A stretch of 34,380 bases of DNA. It comes from Chloroflexota bacterium (GTDB lineage: Bacteria; Chloroflexota; Anaerolineae; Anaerolineales; Villigracilaceae). The stretch covers positions 1-34,380 of the forward strand of contig JACPVC010000139.1 of assembly GCA_016191955.1 (NCBI GenBank). Direction: 5' to 3'. This document shows positions 1 to 7,148 of this stretch, one piece after another. A program made the position numbers and the translations under genes. Below the pieces are notes generated by a model. It searched no databases. It was not told where the DNA came from and was given only the letters and a program-made list of their open reading frames with translations. The stretch's first letter is position 1. Each line of letters opens with the position of its first letter.

Positions 1-38
1 AAGGGCGAGGGAGGCAAGAAAGTAGAAATCATGTAATC
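1..38. repeat. Partial copy of a palindromic intergenic repeat
   Basis: The first bases match, with a few differences, the right end of the repeat at 20637-20820: both read AAGGGC-AGGGA-GCAAGAAAGTAG followed by AAATC and GTAA. It is a third copy of the family also seen at 4764-4917, cut by the window edge. Its last bases differ from the other copies, as those two differ from each other. The stretch 39-92 up to the IS element holds nothing recognisable. Confidence 0.6.
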
Positions 39-107
39 TTTAGTTTCCGCTAAGTGGATTTGATAAAAAAGAGGTAATGGTGTAAAGCGTGGTACGTACA
101 TCGTAAA

Positions 108-869
108 CTAAGTTACCTTGAATTTTTCATTGGCAGACTGGAGGGCAACGTAATGTGAATTGAGTTTGGAGCGAGCAGTCTGGATGGAGAATTGCCAATC
201 GATCTTGATTTTTTGTTCAGTACGTTCCGCTACCAAAGCCAGGATTTCTTGTTCCAGCTTTTCCAGGGTTGGTATTCGCCGATTGAGACACTGTCTGGAA
301 AGTGCTGAGAACTCAATCTCAATCATATTGAGCCAACTGGCTGATTTGGGTGTGTAGTAAAACTCAAATCGTTCTGCCAAAGCCAGAGCTTCATCTGCCG
401 CTAGATTTTCGTAGAAAGCACTGGCGTCATGAGTATTCAAATTATCCTGAACCATCCTGATTTTGACGGCGTTCGGATACTTCGCTGCCACGGACTGACA
501 AAAAAGAGAGTATTCTCTTTTGGTGCGCTGTGGATGAACTTGTACCAACCGTTGTCCGGTCAATGGCTCGATCATCGCCAGTAAAGCACAGGAGCCCAGC
601 TTCTCATACGCATAATGTTCTTTGCGAACCCGGCCACTTTGCATCACCAGTGGCGCGACTGTCTCACCAATCAAGAAGCAGGGTCGCTCGTCATAACAAA
701 TCACCGGATACTTCGGATCGTAAGGCAGTTTGTAGAGTGCTAATAGCACTTCCATCCTTGCCAGAAAGCGACTATCCAATGTGCCAATGCACCAGGTTTG
801 CTTTAGGTGCGGTTTGAGGACGTTTTTTTTAGGATCGTGCGCACATGCGTATGCGAGATTTGCTCGCAA
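108..869 (-). CDS. IS630 transposase, DDE catalytic part (orfB)
   Basis: This frame encodes the RNase H-like catalytic domain of an IS630 transposase. The three acidic positions fit the family: Asp in VICYDERP, Asp in MVQDNLNTH, and Glu in SWLNMIEIEFSALSR. It probably is not translated on its own. The sequence homologous to transposase begins at the lysines encoded by the A8 tract (823-830 on the plus strand), so the product should arise by -1 slippage from the upstream frame, replacing that frame's last residues. The nominal ATG lies upstream in the overlap and is probably fortuitous. With orfA the product would be about 340 residues, the usual size for the family. Confidence 0.87.
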   Translation of the reverse strand: MRANLAYACAHDPKKNVLKPHLKQTWCIGTLDSRFLARMEVLLALYKLPYDPKYPVICYDERPCFLIGETVAPLVMQSGRVRKEHYAYEKLGSCALLAMIEPLTGQRLVQVHPQRTKREYSLFCQSVAAKYPNAVKIRMVQDNLNTHDASAFYENLAADEALALAERFEFYYTPKSASWLNMIEIEFSALSRQCLNRRIPTLEKLEQEILALVAERTEQKIKIDWQFSIQTARSKLNSHYVALQSANEKFKVT

Positions 870-1261
870 AAATCAAGCTCGACTACTTTGTCTGCCAACA
901 GGCGCAAACTCCATTCGGCGTGTCCTTCTGGTGGTGTACTACAGGCTAATGCAGTGATTTTTACACGTTGTTCCCCATCAATCTGGATGGGTCTGCCGGA
1001 GCGCGGACGATCATACAAAACTTGTAATCCATTTTCTCGATATTGACCGGCCAATGTGGACAAAGTCGCGATGGTTATCTTGACCGTTTTGGACACAGCT
1101 GTATAGGTTTGACCACGATCCAATTCAAGCAGTGAAAGCGCGCGACGATAGGTCTTTGCCTTGAGTTCGCCCTTGCTGATCAAGGCTTCGAGATACTCTC
1201 GATCTATTGGACTGAGTTGTATGTGTTGTTTGTTCATCTGCCTATTTTCTATCAGTTGCAT
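803..1261 (-). CDS. IS630 transposase, N-terminal DNA-binding part (orfA)
   Basis: The 152-residue frame holds the two helix-turn-helix segments that bind the terminal repeats in IS630 transposases; SKTVKITIATLSTLAGQYRENG and RPRSGRP-type sequence are visible around residues 55-95. The frame stops shortly after an A8 run. Reading CTA AAA AAA ACG and slipping back one base at A8 continues into AAC GTC CTC of the catalytic frame, giving an uninterrupted transposase. A second ATG eight codons downstream (1237) is an alternative start; neither has a strong Shine-Dalgarno sequence. Family and layout are clear; in vivo slippage is inferred. Confidence 0.85.
   Translation of the reverse strand: MQLIENRQMNKQHIQLSPIDREYLEALISKGELKAKTYRRALSLLELDRGQTYTAVSKTVKITIATLSTLAGQYRENGLQVLYDRPRSGRPIQIDGEQRVKITALACSTPPEGHAEWSLRLLADKVVELDFCEQISHTHVRTILKKTSSNRT
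823..830 (-). promoter_or_regulatory. A8 slippery site for -1 frameshifting
   Basis: Eight A residues on the minus strand lie where the orfA and orfB frames overlap. The shift needed is -1, the direction expected for an A-AAA-AAA slippery heptamer. Programmed -1 shifting at A-runs is established for several IS families. No strong downstream stem was identified by eye. Confidence 0.65.
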
Positions 1262-1521
1262 ACTTTTGTCAAAAACTTACTTTACGATGTACTAGTTGTA
1301 ATGAAGATATTCGAAGTAACCTTGATTGTGAGTTACAGTCATAATGTAATCATACACAGCAATCCCATAAAGAAACAGAAACAAAAAACTTATAAAAAGT
1401 AGATGCCAACTGCATCGGATAATATTTTTTCTCTGGTCATTGCTATTTCCTTTTATCTATCTCAGTAGGTGTTATACCTTTTGTCTAATCTTTTGGTACA
1501 TTCTAATTTTTGAAATTAAAG

Positions 1522-1549
1522 TGTCAGGTGCGTGCGCACCTTGTTGGAC
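1522..1549. terminator. Hairpin after the GNAT gene
   Basis: AGGTGCG, a 2-base loop and CGCACCT form a short stem, with TGTC/GACA outside it. It lies just downstream of the minus-strand acetyltransferase stop codon and could terminate its transcript, or be a small palindromic repeat. The rest of 1293-1521 is AT-rich and shows no gene. Confidence 0.4.
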
Positions 1550-1555
1550 AGTATT

Positions 1556-2095
1556 TTATGCCAATGACTTTCTCATTCGCAAGAGCGGAACTCCCGCACC
1601 GCCACGATCATCAACGATTTCTTCGTAAGGCTCAAACCCACAAGCGCGGTAAAGTGGTTCGCCTGATAACGTGGCTACCAATTCCATTTTCGCGAATCCC
1701 TCGGCTTTTGCAGCCTCTTCACACAGCGAGATAATTAACCGCCCTATTCCTTTGCGGGTGTGACTGGGATGAGTATACATGGCGCGAATTCTTGCTGCGT
1801 CTTTCGCAGGGTCAAGAAGAACCGCACTCCGCCCAGGTGTTTGGTCCCCGCCATACATGGTTGCACGACGACTCCATCCCCCGCAACCCGCCAATTGACC
1901 ATTGGCTTCAACAATAAAATACGTTCCATCATCAATAAGTTGAGTATCAAGCCCCATAATTGCCCTGCTTGATGTAATTTGGCTTTCATCAAGAAATGCC
2001 TTCTGGTTCTCGGATATGGCTGTGTCCATTAATGCTTTGAGTGAATCAAGGTCATCACGTTGAGCAAGTCTATGTGTTAACGTCTCATGTGCCAT
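1556..2095 (-). CDS. GNAT family N-acetyltransferase
   Basis: A 179-residue GNAT fold protein that would transfer an acetyl group from acetyl-CoA to an amine; the substrate cannot be told. The acetyl-CoA binding motif A is visible as AMYTHPSHTRKGIGRLI, preceded by the strand-4 hydrophobics and followed by LYRACGFEPYEE, a common GNAT ending. The start is supported by AAGGAGAAG on the minus strand about 8 bases before the ATG. Upstream, an attC-like site at 2195-2324 separates it from the next minus-strand gene, so it may be carried as an integron cassette; GNAT genes are common cassette cargo. No convincing attC was found after its own stop codon. Confidence 0.88.
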   Translation of the reverse strand: MAHETLTHRLAQRDDLDSLKALMDTAISENQKAFLDESQITSSRAIMGLDTQLIDDGTYFIVEANGQLAGCGGWSRRATMYGGDQTPGRSAVLLDPAKDAARIRAMYTHPSHTRKGIGRLIISLCEEAAKAEGFAKMELVATLSGEPLYRACGFEPYEEIVDDRGGAGVPLLRMRKSLA

Positions 2096-2194
2096 GGCTT
2101 ATCTTCTCCTTCGGCTTGGAAAATCAAACGGATTCTACAAAAGATTATTTCGGATGAGAACACTTGCTTCTTGAGGCTGAGCATTGAACTTGCC

Positions 2195-2324
2195 GCCCAA
2201 CGGCTTGCATTAACCGCAAGTGGGTGGGACACAGGGAAGGCTCGAAAACGGAATCCTGCCGAGGCGTTGAAACCTGCCAGAAATCGCGCAGACTCCTACT
2301 TGTCGGATGCGCGCTGTGTTGGGT
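2195..2324 (-). other. attC-like recombination site of an integron cassette
   Basis: On the minus strand this 130-bp stretch starts with ACCCAAC and ends with GTTGGGC, fitting the RYYYAAC and GTTRRRY core boxes of attC. Further inside, imperfect complementary segments (GCAT, then CAAGT-GG on both arms) resemble the L boxes. It begins 20 bases after the stop of the upstream gene. The site's inverse core ACCCAAC is exactly complementary to GTTGGGT at 3517-3523, at the start of that gene, and the match extends to 9 bp (GCACCCAAC against GTTGGGTGC). This is what a cassette excised between the two GTT cores would restore. No integrase gene is in the window. Confidence 0.6.
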
Positions 2325-2343
2325 GCGTTTCATCTATTTGATA

Positions 2344-3522
2344 TTATCCTAAAAAGAAATAGATTTGGTCTAAGGTTAGTAATAATTGGAGTGCCCTTAT
2401 CTGAGTATAGTTTTCAAATTTTGCGACTCCGTGTGCATATGAATGACGGCTAGGGGGAATCTCTCCTGTCTTTTGGTCAAAGCCTTTAAATACTGATTGA
2501 TTCAAATACTCGTAAAAAAGTTTTGGAAAGCCAAGTGAGCCTACTGCTGAGAACTTTTTCTCACCTAAGGTGGTTATGTGGTGTTGGATTTCCTGCGTAG
2601 TTGGCTTTCTCCCAAAGTCATTAAAAAACGCAACGCGAATTACGCCTTCAATTTCTGTAGAGATGGTCTTTATAGCATTAATATAGCCTGATTTCGTTCC
2701 TTGAAAATAGGCTTCAATCCCTGCTTCGAGAATTTCACGCTTTTCATTGAATATTGGATTGGCCCACCAATTTGATGAGAACCTAATAAACTCTTCATTG
2801 CTGAAATATTCCAATATTTTTTCCACCTGAAAGACGTACTTCTTTTCTTCCGCAAAATAATCTATGAGGCGTTGAAATCGAGAGCCTATCAGTTGTATGA
2901 AGGGAAACCAACCCTCATCGAGCAATTCTTTCAGCCGCTTTTCGTTTTCGAGGAAGGAATACGTATCGAGATACAGTAAACGTCTATAGCAATCGGCAAG
3001 TTCTTCAGATAACTTGCTTACATACAATTGTCCAGAAAAGTCAAAGTACAAGCCAAATTTCCAGTTTATTCTGAACAACCAAATAAATTTGTCCCCGTTC
3101 TCAATATCCAGATTAAAAATAGCATCCGAAAATTCAATTCCAACTATGTCGACAATATCGTCTTGTCGCACTAACTCAAATGCTTTTACAGACCTTTTTG
3201 CCCTGATACGTGCTTTCAATGGGAAATTTTGATAAATCCTTGCTTGGTCATCTTTTTTGATAACAACAAGCAATCTATTTAATGTTTCGTTTTGAGGGTT
3301 ACCCAAAACTCCACTCAGAATATTATTACAATATCTTTCAAAGTTTTTGTCGTAAGACAGAATAAAAGATTTTCGGATGATAAGCCCTTTGGCGTCTTTT
3401 GGAATAGTTTCTCCCGCTATTCCATCAATCTTGATTCCATCACGAATGATTGGTTTGTAGATTTCCAAAACTTCCGTATTCAATTTCTTTCCATCCTTCT
3501 TTGAGACAAGCAAAGCACCCAA
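2344..3522 (-). CDS. Unknown protein with HEPN-like C-terminal motif, probable cassette gene
   Basis: I do not recognise the family. The 392-residue protein has no visible signal peptide or membrane segment. Its C-terminal 50 residues include SRHSYAHG followed by TQIRALQLLLTLDQIYFFL, a pattern of Arg-x4-His then leucine-rich helix that resembles HEPN-type C-terminal domains; this is inference from the motif only. The only available starts are non-ATG: the TTG at 3522 directly follows an in-frame TAG, overlaps the putative cassette core GTTGGGT and has no Shine-Dalgarno sequence. No internal Met codon exists. It is AT-richer than its neighbours, consistent with transfer. It may therefore have lost its natural 5' end or rely on read-through translation. 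Confidence 0.62.
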   Translation of the reverse strand: MGALLVSKKDGKKLNTEVLEIYKPIIRDGIKIDGIAGETIPKDAKGLIIRKSFILSYDKNFERYCNNILSGVLGNPQNETLNRLLVVIKKDDQARIYQNFPLKARIRAKRSVKAFELVRQDDIVDIVGIEFSDAIFNLDIENGDKFIWLFRINWKFGLYFDFSGQLYVSKLSEELADCYRRLLYLDTYSFLENEKRLKELLDEGWFPFIQLIGSRFQRLIDYFAEEKKYVFQVEKILEYFSNEEFIRFSSNWWANPIFNEKREILEAGIEAYFQGTKSGYINAIKTISTEIEGVIRVAFFNDFGRKPTTQEIQHHITTLGEKKFSAVGSLGFPKLFYEYLNQSVFKGFDQKTGEIPPSRHSYAHGVAKFENYTQIRALQLLLTLDQIYFFLG

Positions 3523-3523
3523 C
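3517..3523 (-). other. Cassette junction core GTTGGGT
   Basis: On the minus strand GTTGGGT fits GTTRRRY and marks the upstream boundary of the putative cassette carrying the 2344-3522 gene. It is complementary to the inverse core of the attC-like site at 2318-2324. No second attC is visible immediately upstream, so this could be the site where the cassette entered. Confidence 0.45.
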
Positions 3524-3554
3524 TAGTGCTTTGACGGCGGAAGATTAAAATCCC

Positions 3555-3926
3555 CTATCCCTCGATCACCCTCACGAACACATACTCTGCTTTCGCGCCG
3601 CTGGGATCAGTGAGCACAAATGATTCAGGGAAGACCGGCGCGGGCGGTGGGGGTTCTACAATTTCGGTGAAGTTATTGCAGATCGCCACGCCTTTGTGGA
3701 TGTATGCCATCCAGCCGCGTTCGGTCAGGTTGACTCCGTCTACGGAGGTGACATGCAGCCATTTGTCACCTTTTTTCACTTCGTTTCCATCGGCAGGGGC
3801 TTCCCAGATTTCGTCGCCCACGACCAATTGACCGCGACCATAGGATGTGATGACGGTGGCAAAGGTGGTGTGGTCGGCGCGCAGACGTGTTCCGCTGTTG
3901 AGTGGGGTCATGCTGTATTGGGTCAT
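3555..3926 (-). CDS. Small SH3-like domain protein
   Basis: A 123-residue protein without a signal peptide. Residues about 10-85 read like a bacterial SH3-type domain (TRLRADHTT, VGDEIW, GDKWLHVTSVDG, RGWMAYIHKG), which usually binds peptidoglycan or mediates attachment. A proline-rich linker (EPPPPAPVFPE) and a short tail follow. Its ATG overlaps the stop of the GH25 gene upstream by 4 bases, so the two are translationally coupled and probably act together on cell wall material. The domain call rests on pattern, not search. Confidence 0.68.
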   Translation of the reverse strand: MTQYSMTPLNSGTRLRADHTTFATVITSYGRGQLVVGDEIWEAPADGNEVKKGDKWLHVTSVDGVNLTERGWMAYIHKGVAICNNFTEIVEPPPPAPVFPESFVLTDPSGAKAEYVFVRVIEG

Positions 3927-4681
3927 GAGACTCTCCTATATTCGACGAGGGTGTTGCCAAATTTTGCAACGAGGGTGGCTTGGGTTTGCGTGGTTGGATA
4001 ACGCGCTAGAAAATCCTCTTCGGTGCCGTTGAAGTAGTTCAGGTCGATGTCTTTGCTTTCGACGCCGAAGAGAGCGCCGTCGCCGTTGGAGGTGAATTGC
4101 CAGAAGGTCCAGTCCTGCCAGATGGGCGGGACGAGCGGTTCGGTGGGGTTGTACCAGGCGATCCATAAGGGATATTGGGCGAAGTAATTCACGCCCGCAG
4201 CGAATTCTTGAAAATAGTAGTAGCCTGTGTAGACCCCTAATTTCTTTTCAGGCAATAAGGCTTTGATGCGTTCCATGAAGTCGAACCAGTGACGCCAGCC
4301 GGTATAGGGTCCGCCGTAGCGGTCTTCAAAGTCACCCCACATTTCCATTTCACCGGGGTCGTTCCCCATGATCTCCACCCATTTTTCCGCCTGTCGTTTG
4401 GGGTTGACGCGGCTATCGTAAAACCAATAGGAGCCGCGCACTAAACCGGCGAGTTTGGCATTTTTCCATGAGGTCTTGAAGACCTTGTCTTCGAATGACC
4501 CCTGCCCGGCGCGGATGATGACTCCGCGGGTCATGCCCGCCATTTTAGCGAAGTTGATGCCCGGCAGGGTGGTGGGATCGTCCTGCCAGAAGCTGATGTC
4601 GGGCAGTTTGAAATTGGTGAGGAACTGACTCCGCTGCGGCTGGATGATGGGCTTGGGTTGGTACGATGATTGTTCGCTCAT
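3923..4681 (-). CDS. Glycoside hydrolase family 25 (lysozyme-like) protein
   Basis: A 252-residue protein of the GH25 family, whose members hydrolyse the beta-1,4 bonds of peptidoglycan between N-acetylmuramic acid and N-acetylglucosamine. Family features in order: PDISFWQDDPTT near the N-terminus, INFAKMAGMTRGVIIRAGQG, GSYWFYD, the acidic catalytic stretch MWGDFEDRYGG, LGVYTGYYYF, and PLWIAWYNP ... WQFTSNG near the end. No signal peptide is visible, so export may need another route, or the protein acts during lysis or is prophage-derived. The ATG is preceded by a -10-like TATAAT only about 11 bases upstream. It is followed by the overlapping SH3-like gene. Confidence 0.88.
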   Translation of the reverse strand: MSEQSSYQPKPIIQPQRSQFLTNFKLPDISFWQDDPTTLPGINFAKMAGMTRGVIIRAGQGSFEDKVFKTSWKNAKLAGLVRGSYWFYDSRVNPKRQAEKWVEIMGNDPGEMEMWGDFEDRYGGPYTGWRHWFDFMERIKALLPEKKLGVYTGYYYFQEFAAGVNYFAQYPLWIAWYNPTEPLVPPIWQDWTFWQFTSNGDGALFGVESKDIDLNYFNGTEEDFLARYPTTQTQATLVAKFGNTLVEYRRVS

Positions 4682-4692
4682 GGGTTTTGCCC

Positions 4693-4698
4693 ATTATA
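4693..4698 (-). promoter_or_regulatory. -10 element before the GH25 gene
   Basis: TATAAT on the minus strand lies about 11 bases before the ATG, which would give a leaderless or very short leader transcript. No good -35 box is visible. Confidence 0.35.
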
Positions 4699-4720
4699 TA
4701 TCATCTCCCACCCTTTAAAA

Positions 4721-4749
4721 CTCATGCAGGGGCTAAGCCCCTGCATGAG
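4721..4749. terminator. Perfect 13-bp hairpin
   Basis: CTCATGCAGGGGC, loop TAA, GCCCCTGCATGAG. It lies between the GH25 gene and the cytochrome c gene. It has no T-tract on the plus strand and may be a palindromic repeat rather than a true terminator. Confidence 0.55.
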
Positions 4750-4763
4750 CGAATTTGTTAGTT

Positions 4764-4917
4764 ACTCACCTTACGCGATTTTGCTTTTTGCATCCCTTGC
4801 CCTTCGACTGCGCTCCTCGACGTTCACTCGTCGCTCCGCTCAGGGCGGCAGCCGCGCTGAGCGGAGAGCAGGGTGCTCGTCCCGCTCGTAGTCGAAGCGC
4901 AGGTGCGTAAGGTGAGT
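4764..4917 (-). repeat. Composite palindromic repeat, copy A
   Basis: A 154-bp element bounded by ACTCACCTTACGC (4764-4776) and its exact complement (4905-4917). The interior, read on the minus strand, matches copy B at 20637-20820: CTTCGACTACGAGCGGGA, then a GAGCAC segment, TGAGCGGAGCGACGAGTG and GTCGAAGGGCAAGGGATGCA. The outermost bases overlap the stop codon of the cytochrome c gene at 4917. Copy B overlaps the mgtC stop codon in the same way, with different arm bases. Confidence 0.8.
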
Positions 4918-5411
4918 TAGTTATTCAACGCGCCCTGGTTGACCCAATCCATGATGACTTGCAATTCTTCCGGCGTCACTTTCGGTCCGCGGTTGGGCAT
5001 TTTGCCGCGCTCGATCAACTGGACCAGCAGGCTATTCACGGCATCACCGGGTGTGAGGACGGGTCCATTGCGGGAGCCGGTGATCAGATCATCGTAGGTG
5101 CGCATGTCCAAGCCTTCTTTTTTGGTTTCGACGCCGTGACATTTAATGCATTTTGTCTCGAAGATGGGCATCACCTGGCTGGCATAACTGATCGCTCCTG
5201 TGGCGGCGGCTTCAGTTGTTGGGATATCGGTGGCAGGAGCCGTTTCTGTGGCTGGAACGGAGGTGTCTGTGGCGGAGGGAAGCACTGTCGGCTGGGCGGG
5301 GGCTTCAGTAGGTGTAGCCGCATCCGGCGGAGTCTGAGTCGTGCTTCCTCCGCATGCGGCGAGAAGAAAGAGAGTCAACAATAAAGTGAGGGATAAAGTT
5401 GTTTTATTCAT
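4917..5411 (-). CDS. Cytochrome c-like lipoprotein (PSCyt1-type)
   Basis: A 164-residue predicted lipoprotein. A hydrophobic signal ends in LLAAC with Cys20 as the lipidation site, followed by a Thr/Pro/Ala-rich linker to about residue 72. The C-terminal domain holds a single heme c motif, Cys88-x-x-Cys91-His92, and continues GLDMRTYDDLI, PGDAVNSLLVQLIERGKMP and EELQVIMDWVNQGA. This matches the planctomycete-type cytochrome c domain, which is often genetically linked to DUF1501/DUF1800 proteins; those occur here at 17821-20585. The Met in KMP is the probable distal ligand. Start chosen from AAGGA before the ATG. It would face outside the membrane and carry electrons; partner unknown. Confidence 0.87.
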   Translation of the reverse strand: MNKTTLSLTLLLTLFLLAACGGSTTQTPPDAATPTEAPAQPTVLPSATDTSVPATETAPATDIPTTEAAATGAISYASQVMPIFETKCIKCHGVETKKEGLDMRTYDDLITGSRNGPVLTPGDAVNSLLVQLIERGKMPNRGPKVTPEELQVIMDWVNQGALNN

Positions 5412-5528
5412 CGTAGTCCTTTTTGTATGGTGTTTCCCGAATTTAAGTGAAAGTAGTAAAAACAGGATGAAGAAATTGTGTGCATTCTTACATCAACCCG
5501 AAACCTGTGAGATTTGGCGCAAGGAAGG

Positions 5529-5534
5529 TATAAT
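5529..5534 (+). promoter_or_regulatory. -10 element before the unknown gene pair
   Basis: TATAAT stands 43 bases before the ATG at 5577. The -35 region (about 5506-5511) is weak. It explains why an upstream in-frame TTG at 5514, which precedes this box, should not be the start. Confidence 0.45.
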
Positions 5535-5576
5535 CAATACGCCTCGCGAGAGGAATCCTTCACTTCAAGGCTGAGT

Positions 5577-7148
5577 ATGATCGGTGAATTTAAACTTCCC
5601 AACGAATATTGGTTAAATCTTCAAGTCACATCCCAAGACGTAGAAAATCTGCATACGATTCTATTTGAACGCGAGACCCCGCTTACGATAAGGGATCTCG
5701 TTTCTGAGTTTGTCGAAACGCGCATCCAAATGGAGCGCAAGGCTGCGGAGAACAAACAAAAATCCGCCGGCAAGCCGTTCCTTCCCAAGGAAAAATATTC
5801 CATTGGCGATCAATTGGTTTTCCCGGCGATCGGCTGGCAGCGCGGCAAGGTCGCGTCTGTGCGCCCGGGCGTGAACCCGGCGGTGGGTGAATTCGATGTC
5901 CTCACGGTTGAGTTTGAAGATAATGCCGAGCGCTTGTTTGCCGCCGGGCTGGCTTCTCATGCGTTGAACGACGAGCCGGTTGTAAAACCCGGCAGCGACG
6001 ACGTGAATGCAGCGGCGATCATCGGCGAACATGGACCGTCGCTTGAGAAAAAGATCGAGAAGGCGTTTGCTGCCGACGATGGCTTGGTCAAAATTGCGGG
6101 GCGTTGGTTCCCGCGCGCGCTTTTGGTGGATATCAATGAAGGTCAATTGAATCTGGTCGAAGCCGTTTTGGATATGGCTGGCGGCGAACCGCTCACCACT
6201 GCGGACTTGATGAAAGATACAGAACTGCCCACGGGTGTGAATCCCAAACTGATCGAGTTCTCATTGAATTATGCGATGCAGTACGATAACCGCTTTGACG
6301 AAGTGGGTCCTGCCGGGCAGGTACTTTGGTGTCTGCGCCGCCTCGAACCGGACTTTGTGCGGGAGGTTCCGCCGCCGCTGCGCTACATGGACGTCTCTCA
6401 CGACCGCAGCGCCCTAACACCTGAAATGCTGGCATTGGAAGCCCAACTCGATGACGAATTGACCGTGAACGAAATCGACTCGCGCGAAGAAGTTTCTTCG
6501 GTGACGATCACCTTGATCTACCCGCATCTGCGCGCAGGGACGTTGCCCGTCTCACAGCGGACGCGAAAACTGTTCCCAACCGCTTATGAAACTCCGCGTG
6601 TGCGTTTTACCCTGGTGGATGGCAAGACCAAACAACGTATCCCTGCCTGGGTGGTGCTCGAACACGGATACGTCTTCGGCTTGCGCGAATGGTACAAGGC
6701 GCACCAGTTGATCCCCGGTTCGTTGGTGCAGGTGCGTAAGGGCGAGAACCCCGGCGAAGTAATCGTCGAGGCGAAGAGCCAGCGCTCAGCAAAGGATTGG
6801 GTGCGCACGGTCATGGTCGGTTCGGATGGCGGCTTTGTCTTTGCCACGCTCAAACAACCCATCACCGCGGAATTCAATGACCGCATGGTGGTACATGTGC
6901 CTGATTTCAAAGCGCTCGACCCGATCTGGGAAAAGAAGCGCTCCTTCGAGGACTTACTCTTAATGGTCATGCGTGAACTATCCAAATCAAACCCGCAAGG
7001 ACACGTCCACGCGCAGGAACTTTATGCGGCGGTCAATCTGGTTCGACGTGTGCCGCCTGCGCCAATTTTCTTTGCCTTGGAATCAAACCCGGTCTTCAAG
7101 CACGTTGGCGACTTGCACTTCCGTCTCGATGAGGAGGTGGCAGCGTGA
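5577..7148 (+). CDS. Unknown 523-residue protein
   Basis: I do not recognise this protein. It starts MIGEFKLPNEYWLNL; the ATG lies just after the TATAAT box at 5529. Visible parts: a helical N-terminus (residues 1-70) with ETPLTIRDLVSEFVETRI, reminiscent of a winged-helix segment; a basic stretch then a small beta-rich domain around 75-130 (YSIGDQLVFPAIGWQRGKVASVRPG), resembling KOW or SH3-like nucleic-acid-associated folds; and another helical segment with PLTTADLMKDTELP near 205. There is no signal peptide or membrane segment, so it is cytosolic. The following gene overlaps its stop codon by four bases, so they are co-translated. A role in nucleic acid handling is only a guess. Confidence 0.72.
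   Translation: MIGEFKLPNEYWLNLQVTSQDVENLHTILFERETPLTIRDLVSEFVETRIQMERKAAENKQKSAGKPFLPKEKYSIGDQLVFPAIGWQRGKVASVRPGVNPAVGEFDVLTVEFEDNAERLFAAGLASHALNDEPVVKPGSDDVNAAAIIGEHGPSLEKKIEKAFAADDGLVKIAGRWFPRALLVDINEGQLNLVEAVLDMAGGEPLTTADLMKDTELPTGVNPKLIEFSLNYAMQYDNRFDEVGPAGQVLWCLRRLEPDFVREVPPPLRYMDVSHDRSALTPEMLALEAQLDDELTVNEIDSREEVSSVTITLIYPHLRAGTLPVSQRTRKLFPTAYETPRVRFTLVDGKTKQRIPAWVVLEHGYVFGLREWYKAHQLIPGSLVQVRKGENPGEVIVEAKSQRSAKDWVRTVMVGSDGGFVFATLKQPITAEFNDRMVVHVPDFKALDPIWEKKRSFEDLLLMVMRELSKSNPQGHVHAQELYAAVNLVRRVPPAPIFFALESNPVFKHVGDLHFRLDEEVAA

Larger units (their letters stand above)
95..1292 (-). mobile_element. IS630-family insertion sequence
   Basis: Two overlapping minus-strand frames encode an IS630-type DDE transposase. 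They are bounded by inverted repeats: GTACATCGTAAACTAAGTT at 96-114 and the complement of GTACATCGTAAAGTAAGTT at 1274-1292, 18 of 19 identical. TA dinucleotides lie just outside (93-94 and 1293-1294), as expected for a family that duplicates a TA target. One extra C at 95 on the left makes the exact boundary uncertain by a base. Both ends and both frames are intact apart from the programmed-type frameshift, so the element looks recent and possibly active. Confidence 0.88.

Noticed and set aside
108-1261. IS630 transposase as a broken pseudogene
   Set aside because: The two frames meet at an A8 run with the right -1 shift, both termini are intact and the catalytic residues are present, so a programmed frameshift is the better reading.
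1530-1560. A second attC after the GNAT gene (GTCCAAC on the minus strand)
   Set aside because: It does not match the core at the start of that putative cassette exactly, and no partner GTTRRRY with inner arms was found downstream.
2195-2324. attC-like site read on the plus strand
   Set aside because: The core consensus also fits on the plus strand, but the neighbouring genes and the matching core at 3517-3523 only make sense for the minus strand.
5514-5576. TTG start for the 523-residue protein
   Set aside because: It lies upstream of the TATAAT box that would drive the gene, so it would not be transcribed from it.
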